A stretch of 64,000 nucleotides of DNA, taken from positions 2,542,001 through 2,606,000 of the forward strand of contig NZ_AP025943.1 of assembly GCF_026072915.1 (NCBI RefSeq), given 5' to 3'. The position numbers and the translations under genes are program-made. Shown here in pieces: positions 60,496 to 64,000 of the stretch. Numbering within the stretch: position 1 is the first letter of the stretch; the number at the start of each line of letters is the position of its first letter. This stretch comes from Akkermansia biwaensis (GTDB taxonomy: Bacteria; Verrucomicrobiota; Verrucomicrobiia; Verrucomicrobiales; Akkermansiaceae). The notes under the pieces were generated by a model. It made no database searches and was not told the origin of the DNA. It worked only from the letters and a program-made list of their open reading frames with translations.

Positions 60496-62460
60496 ATGAC
60501 TGCCTTTATTCAGCTTCGCGTCCTGTTGCTCTGTGGTTTGCTGAGTTATCCGGCTGTTACGTGTGGAAAGGGAAAGGAAGGTATATCCGTCATGGTTCCG
60601 GAACAGGCTTCGCGGGAAAAGCTGGTGGATATGGCGGTCAAGGTAAGGCCTTCCAGTCGTCAACTGGATTACCAACAGCGGGAAATGCTGGGCTTCATCC
60701 ATTTCGGCATGAATACGTTTACCGGTGTGGAATGGGGAACCGGAAAGGAGGCACCTGAAATTTTCAATCCTTCCCGGCTGGATGCCCGTTCCTGGGTAAA
60801 AACGTTTAAGGATGCCGGCGTAACGGGAGTTATCTTTGTAGCGAAGCACCATGACGGATTCTGCATGTGGCCCACCAAATGGACGGATCACAATATTTCC
60901 CGTTCTCCCTACAAGGGAGGAAAGGGAGACCTAGTCAGGGAAGTCTCTACGGCCTGCCGGGAACTGGGCATGAAATTCTGCATCTACCTTTCTCCGTGGG
61001 ACATGCATGAAAAAAGCTTTGGGACGGAAAAGTACAATGATTTCTACGTCAACCAACTGGAAGAACTGCTGACCAATTACGGCCCGGTTTATCTTTTATG
61101 GTTTGACGGCGCCGGGGTGGACAGCAAAGTCAACGGGAAACGGACTCCCTTCGACTGGGAGAGGATCTTTAAAAAGGCCAGGGAATTGCAGCCGGACGTT
61201 CTTCTTTCCGGGGCGGCTCCCGATGTTCGGTGGGGCGGGAATGAGATGGGACGAGGTCGGGAAACGGAATGGTGCGTCCAGGGAGTTACGGCTTCGTCAC
61301 GCCTGTTTGGCGGAAATAATGTGGGGATTCGGGCTAAAGACAGGAATCTGGGTTCCATTGACAGTCTTGTGGGGAAAAAGCAGCTCGTCTGGTACCCTTC
61401 ACGTGCAGGCCTCCCCATCCGCAGAGGCTGGTTTTACCATGAGCGCGACGACAAATCCACCAAATCCCTTGATTATCTGGTGGACTGTTATTTTTCAACG
61501 GTCGGACAAAACTCCAATGTTCTTCCCAATCTCTCTCCCAATAAGGAAGGAATCATTCCGGAGGCGGACGCCAGGAGGATAATTCAATTCGGACGGGTGA
61601 TTGAAAAGATGAAAAAAAACGACTTGGCCAAGGGCGCGCGGGCAAAAGCCCTTTCCGGGTGGACCGGAAATCCGGACTCCGGGCTTTTGTTTGACAACAA
61701 TCCTTTTACAGGCTGGGCCACTGCCGATGGTACAACCCAGGCGCAGGTTGAAGTCCAATTGCCCGGAGAAAAAGAGTTCAATGTAATCAAGCTTCAGGAA
61801 AATGTCCGTGACTACGGTCAGCGTGTGGAGCGCTTTGCCGTGGATGCGTGGCTGGACGGCCAATGGAAACCCTTGGCTGAAAGTACTACCATCGGATTCC
61901 GTAAAATGATCAGGCTACCGGAGGCGGTGAAGTCTGATAAATTGAAGATACGCTTTCTGGATTCCCGCAAATCCATTTCATTCAGCAATTTGTCTTTATA
62001 TTATCTGGCCCCGTTCTCAACGGAGGAAAACGTGGAATCCGTTCGGAAGCTGGACAGGAAGGAATGGAAAATAACCGTTGCCGAAAAAAAACTTCCCGCG
62101 GCCCAGTTGGAGCGGCTGAAAGACGGGAAAACGGATACTTATGTGGAAGTGGGCCTGCCTCCCAAAGGCTGTGACATTATTATTGATACGGGAAAAGTGC
62201 AGAAAATTGCCGGGTTGATTTATACGCCTGTGATGGAGGGAGGCCCGGGCCATATTGAAATGTATGATATCCGTCTCAGCAGCGACGGAAAAACGTGGGG
62301 AAATTCAGTGGCTTCAGGTCGTTTCGGCAATATCGTCAACAATCCGGTGGAGCAGGAGGTCAATTTTGCTCCCGTTGAAGCCAGATTCGTCAAATTCAGC
62401 GCTAAAAAGGGCGCCGGGGGAGCACGCAAAGCGGCTGTTGCCGAACTGGATTTGCTTTAA
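60496..62460 (+). CDS. GH29 alpha-L-fucosidase with discoidin-like C-terminal domains
   Basis: This is a 654-residue exported enzyme (signal peptide about 1-23). The GH29 barrel spans about 60-375: LGFIHFGMNTFTGVEWGTG, GVIFVAKHHDGFCMWPTKWT (His118, His119), and the nucleophile Asp204 in PVYLLWFDGAG. Then comes SGAAPDVRWGGNEMG, which carries an acid/base-region pattern of the 1,3/1,4-specific (GH29-B) branch. Residues about 400-520 and 560-654 look like F5/8 C (discoidin) domains. It removes fucose from mucin or Lewis-type glycans outside the cytoplasm. It stands apart from the operon by 445 bases. Confidence 0.93.
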   Translation: MTAFIQLRVLLLCGLLSYPAVTCGKGKEGISVMVPEQASREKLVDMAVKVRPSSRQLDYQQREMLGFIHFGMNTFTGVEWGTGKEAPEIFNPSRLDARSWVKTFKDAGVTGVIFVAKHHDGFCMWPTKWTDHNISRSPYKGGKGDLVREVSTACRELGMKFCIYLSPWDMHEKSFGTEKYNDFYVNQLEELLTNYGPVYLLWFDGAGVDSKVNGKRTPFDWERIFKKARELQPDVLLSGAAPDVRWGGNEMGRGRETEWCVQGVTASSRLFGGNNVGIRAKDRNLGSIDSLVGKKQLVWYPSRAGLPIRRGWFYHERDDKSTKSLDYLVDCYFSTVGQNSNVLPNLSPNKEGIIPEADARRIIQFGRVIEKMKKNDLAKGARAKALSGWTGNPDSGLLFDNNPFTGWATADGTTQAQVEVQLPGEKEFNVIKLQENVRDYGQRVERFAVDAWLDGQWKPLAESTTIGFRKMIRLPEAVKSDKLKIRFLDSRKSISFSNLSLYYLAPFSTEENVESVRKLDRKEWKITVAEKKLPAAQLERLKDGKTDTYVEVGLPPKGCDIIIDTGKVQKIAGLIYTPVMEGGPGHIEMYDIRLSSDGKTWGNSVASGRFGNIVNNPVEQEVNFAPVEARFVKFSAKKGAGGARKAAVAELDLL

Positions 62461-63035
62461 CATGGCCTATAAGGGTCTTTCCATGAGGGAAAAGAGGGCA
62501 AGGAAACCAGGCAAATGGAAATTTGGGTCTTGCTCCGGTGTACTTCAACAGGAAGGACTGCCAGGCAGCAATGCGGCGGCTGATAAGAAGAAGGATGCTT
62601 GTTCCTTAATGAGTAATTAAGACATCTTATGTAAAAAGAAAGCGGCCCAAATGTTTTTCCGCTTACCATGCTTGCATTAACGGCTACATATCCGTTTGCT
62701 CTGCAATCGTGGCGCGTTGGAGGCGGGGATAGGGATACTTCAAATTTATATAGAAACATTATCCTGACGGCCGTATTTCCGGATAGGAACGGCTTTGTTT
62801 GGGCCCGACGTTTTTCACAGGATGATATTTCCCAGGAACAGGCGGAAACTTTCCATGAAGTGGTAGTACGCGTTGCCAACTCGAACAGCACGCCAGAAAA
62901 TGAAGGGTACCTTTACCTTCTCGTTATCGACACTTCGGGGAAGAAGCAATAATACCGTCGCGAATCACGACGAAAAGATGTCTATCACTGCAAGACAATG
63001 TCTTTAAAAACCCCGTTTTTATGTTTTGCAGTTTC
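62461..63035. other. Intergenic region between the fucosidase and tmRNA genes
   Basis: Apart from the uncertain 94-codon frame at 62668-62952, I see no gene, RNA or clear terminator in this 575-base stretch. Confidence 0.5.
62668..62952 (+). CDS. Orphan 94-residue protein of unknown function
   Basis: An open frame of 94 residues has protein-like composition (contains RNIILTAVFPDRNGFVWARR and GYLYLLVIDTSGKKQ) and a beta-rich C-terminus. There is no signal peptide, no Shine-Dalgarno sequence and no family match I recall. It lies between the fucosidase gene and tmRNA in DNA of lower G+C. It may be the end of a decayed gene. Confidence 0.35.
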   Translation: MLALTATYPFALQSWRVGGGDRDTSNLYRNIILTAVFPDRNGFVWARRFSQDDISQEQAETFHEVVVRVANSNSTPENEGYLYLLVIDTSGKKQ

Positions 63036-63084
63036 AAGAAAACAACAACCGAAAGCATTCTATTTCAAACGCTTGCGGTTGTTG
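63036..63084 (-). terminator. tmRNA terminator
   Basis: CAACAACCG (63043-63051) pairs with CGGTTGTTG (63076-63084), with inner pairing AAGC/GCTT. On the minus strand it is followed by TTTTCTT. It lies directly after the tmRNA 3' end. Confidence 0.8.
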
Positions 63085-63089
63085 TGAAA

Positions 63090-63450
63090 TGGTGGAGGCG
63101 ACGGGAGTCGAACCCGTGTCCTGAAGGCCGTTGATACCGGCATCTCCATGTTCAGACGCATGTTGCTGCGTTTCGCGGCCGCTTCGTCATGCGCCAACTA
63201 AGCAGGCTCGCTAGTTGCCTGTGGAAGTCTCGTGCGTTGCGCGGCAACCCCGCATTGCACCAGCCTGCTAAGCTTTCATCATCCCCTCTAGCAGGCGTTG
63301 AGGTTCTGACGCGGCTGAACTAATTAGGCAGCCAGAGCAAGGTCGTTAGACTCTGCATTTATTTTTTTAATCGGCTTTTTAGAAGGCCAGCCGATTAACC
63401 TTCACATGCAGCCAGCACCGCAGACTTCCAGTCGAAACCATGGCGCCCCC
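63090..63450 (-). ncRNA. ssrA: Transfer-messenger RNA (tmRNA)
   Basis: The 5' end (63450) reads GGGGGCGCCATGGTTTCGAC and the 3' end carries the T-arm GGGTTCGACTCCC and GCCTCCACCA, giving an alanine-tRNA-like acceptor (GGGGGCG with CGCCTCC, one G-U). The tag reading frame at 63324-63356 encodes AESNDLALAA followed by TAA; its C-terminal LALAA is the usual ClpXP degradation signal. tmRNA with SmpB rescues stalled ribosomes. It is one-piece, not permuted, with its own terminator. Confidence 0.95.
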
Positions 63451-63471
63451 ATATGTATTGCCGGTATAGAC

Positions 63472-63501
63472 AAAAAATCCTGCCGTCGTGTTCAGGCAGG
63501 A
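63472..63501 (-). terminator. Terminator between tRNA-Arg and tmRNA
   Basis: TCCTGCC (63478-63484) pairs with GGCAGGA (63495-63501). On the minus strand it is followed by six T (63472-63477). It ends the tRNA-Arg transcript just before the tmRNA 5' end. Confidence 0.88.
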
Positions 63502-63528
63502 ATGATGTTTTACCGGATGTGATGCAAG

Positions 63529-63605
<77 letters not shown>

Positions 63606-63817
63606 TTTGACTTGCGTCGTTACCGCATAAGCGGTGAGAGAAATATAGATTTTTCTCCGGGAAAGTCAAGATGTTTGTGATGTAATTTGATAAAATAATC
63701 GGCATTTTCTTTTTCCCCAGGGACGGAATTTTCCCATGCCGGCCGGCTGGCATTCCCTTCTGCTCATGGGGAAAGGCGTTGCGCGATGGCGTGTCCTGTG
63801 GCACACTGTGTGTGAAG

Positions 63818-64000
63818 ATGAGTGGGTTCAAGCTGATCAGATCTCCCATGGAGGCATTGAAGGAACACTTCGGGTTTTCCGGGCTGAGGGAGGGGCAGGA
63901 CCGTGTGGTGGCTGCCATCATGGAGGGGCGCAACGTTCTGGTGGTGATGCCTACCGGGGGCGGCAAGTCCCTGTGCTACCAGCTTCCCGCCCTGTGCCGG
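63818..64000 (+). CDS. recQ: RecQ-family DNA helicase, N-terminal part (3' end outside window)
   Basis: Only 61 codons are visible, starting at ATG 63818 (MSGFKLIRSP). The segment HFGFSGLREGQDRVVAAIME matches the RecQ motif 0 region (F.....R..Q...I) and MPTGGGKSLCYQLPAL is the RecQ form of Walker A (motif I). The gene runs off the window, so the RQC and HRDC domains cannot be checked. RecQ helicases unwind recombination intermediates in repair. Confidence 0.92.
   Translation, partial: MSGFKLIRSPMEALKEHFGFSGLREGQDRVVAAIMEGRNVLVVMPTGGGKSLCYQLPALCR

Overview
The window reads as a chromosomal segment of a Gram-negative, mucus-associated Verrucomicrobiota bacterium, most likely Akkermansia or a close relative. 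That taxonomic call is an inference. It rests on the moderately high G+C, weak or absent Shine-Dalgarno sequences before many genes, a 2207-residue autotransporter built of passenger-associated repeats, cytochrome bd beside 2-oxoglutarate dehydrogenase, a GH29 fucosidase, and a Wza/Wzc polysaccharide locus. I see no rRNA, CRISPR array, transposase or integrase.

Region 1 (1-6.3 kb) holds a truncated gene, a TPR membrane protein overlapping a pseudokinase-FGE fusion, a small secreted protein, and on the minus strand an HtrA-like set: a 42-residue membrane peptide, a complete trypsin-like protease, and a PDZ protein whose catalytic His and Ser are lost. A tRNA-Gly follows. Region 2 (6.4-13.8 kb) is the giant autotransporter, with a 9-bp repeat cluster downstream and repeated operator-like sites at its promoter. 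Region 3 (13.8-31.8 kb, all minus strand) carries a glycosylase-like protein, a YczE-type membrane/cytidylate-kinase-like fusion, 2-oxoglutarate dehydrogenase E1 and E2 (E2 without an obvious E1/E3-binding domain), cydAB, and an envelope operon (sugar kinase, CHASE2-like membrane protein, YwlE-type phosphatase, L,D-transpeptidase). Then come trpB, a MarR regulator, a calycin-like protein, ferritin and an Arg/Asp-rich protein.

Region 4 (31.9-40.3 kb, plus strand) has RidA, tRNA-Leu, a secreted SNase-type nuclease between two near-identical terminators, and two paralogous tail-fibre-like proteins. These share an N-terminal head and a BACON-like C-terminal fold but have unrelated centres. They enclose an ankyrin protein, a SanA/DUF218 protein and a Nudix hydrolase. 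Region 5 (41.2-60.1 kb) is one tightly packed, largely overlapping polysaccharide operon of 16 genes. It has an initiating phosphosugar transferase, Wza export lipoprotein, Wzc tyrosine kinase, Wzx flippase, a Wzy-like polymerase, six recognisable or probable glycosyltransferases, two hexapeptide acyltransferases, an acyltransferase-3 membrane protein, an alpha/beta hydrolase and two unusual fusions (WecG with a truncated DUF6625-like domain; nucleotidyltransferase with a GHMP-kinase-like domain). Region 6 (60.5-64 kb) has the fucosidase, an orphan small ORF, tmRNA, tRNA-Arg and the start of recQ.

The best candidates for something new are the two modular fibre-like proteins with no phage around them, the two fusions at the end of the polysaccharide operon, and the protease/pseudoprotease/micropeptide operon.
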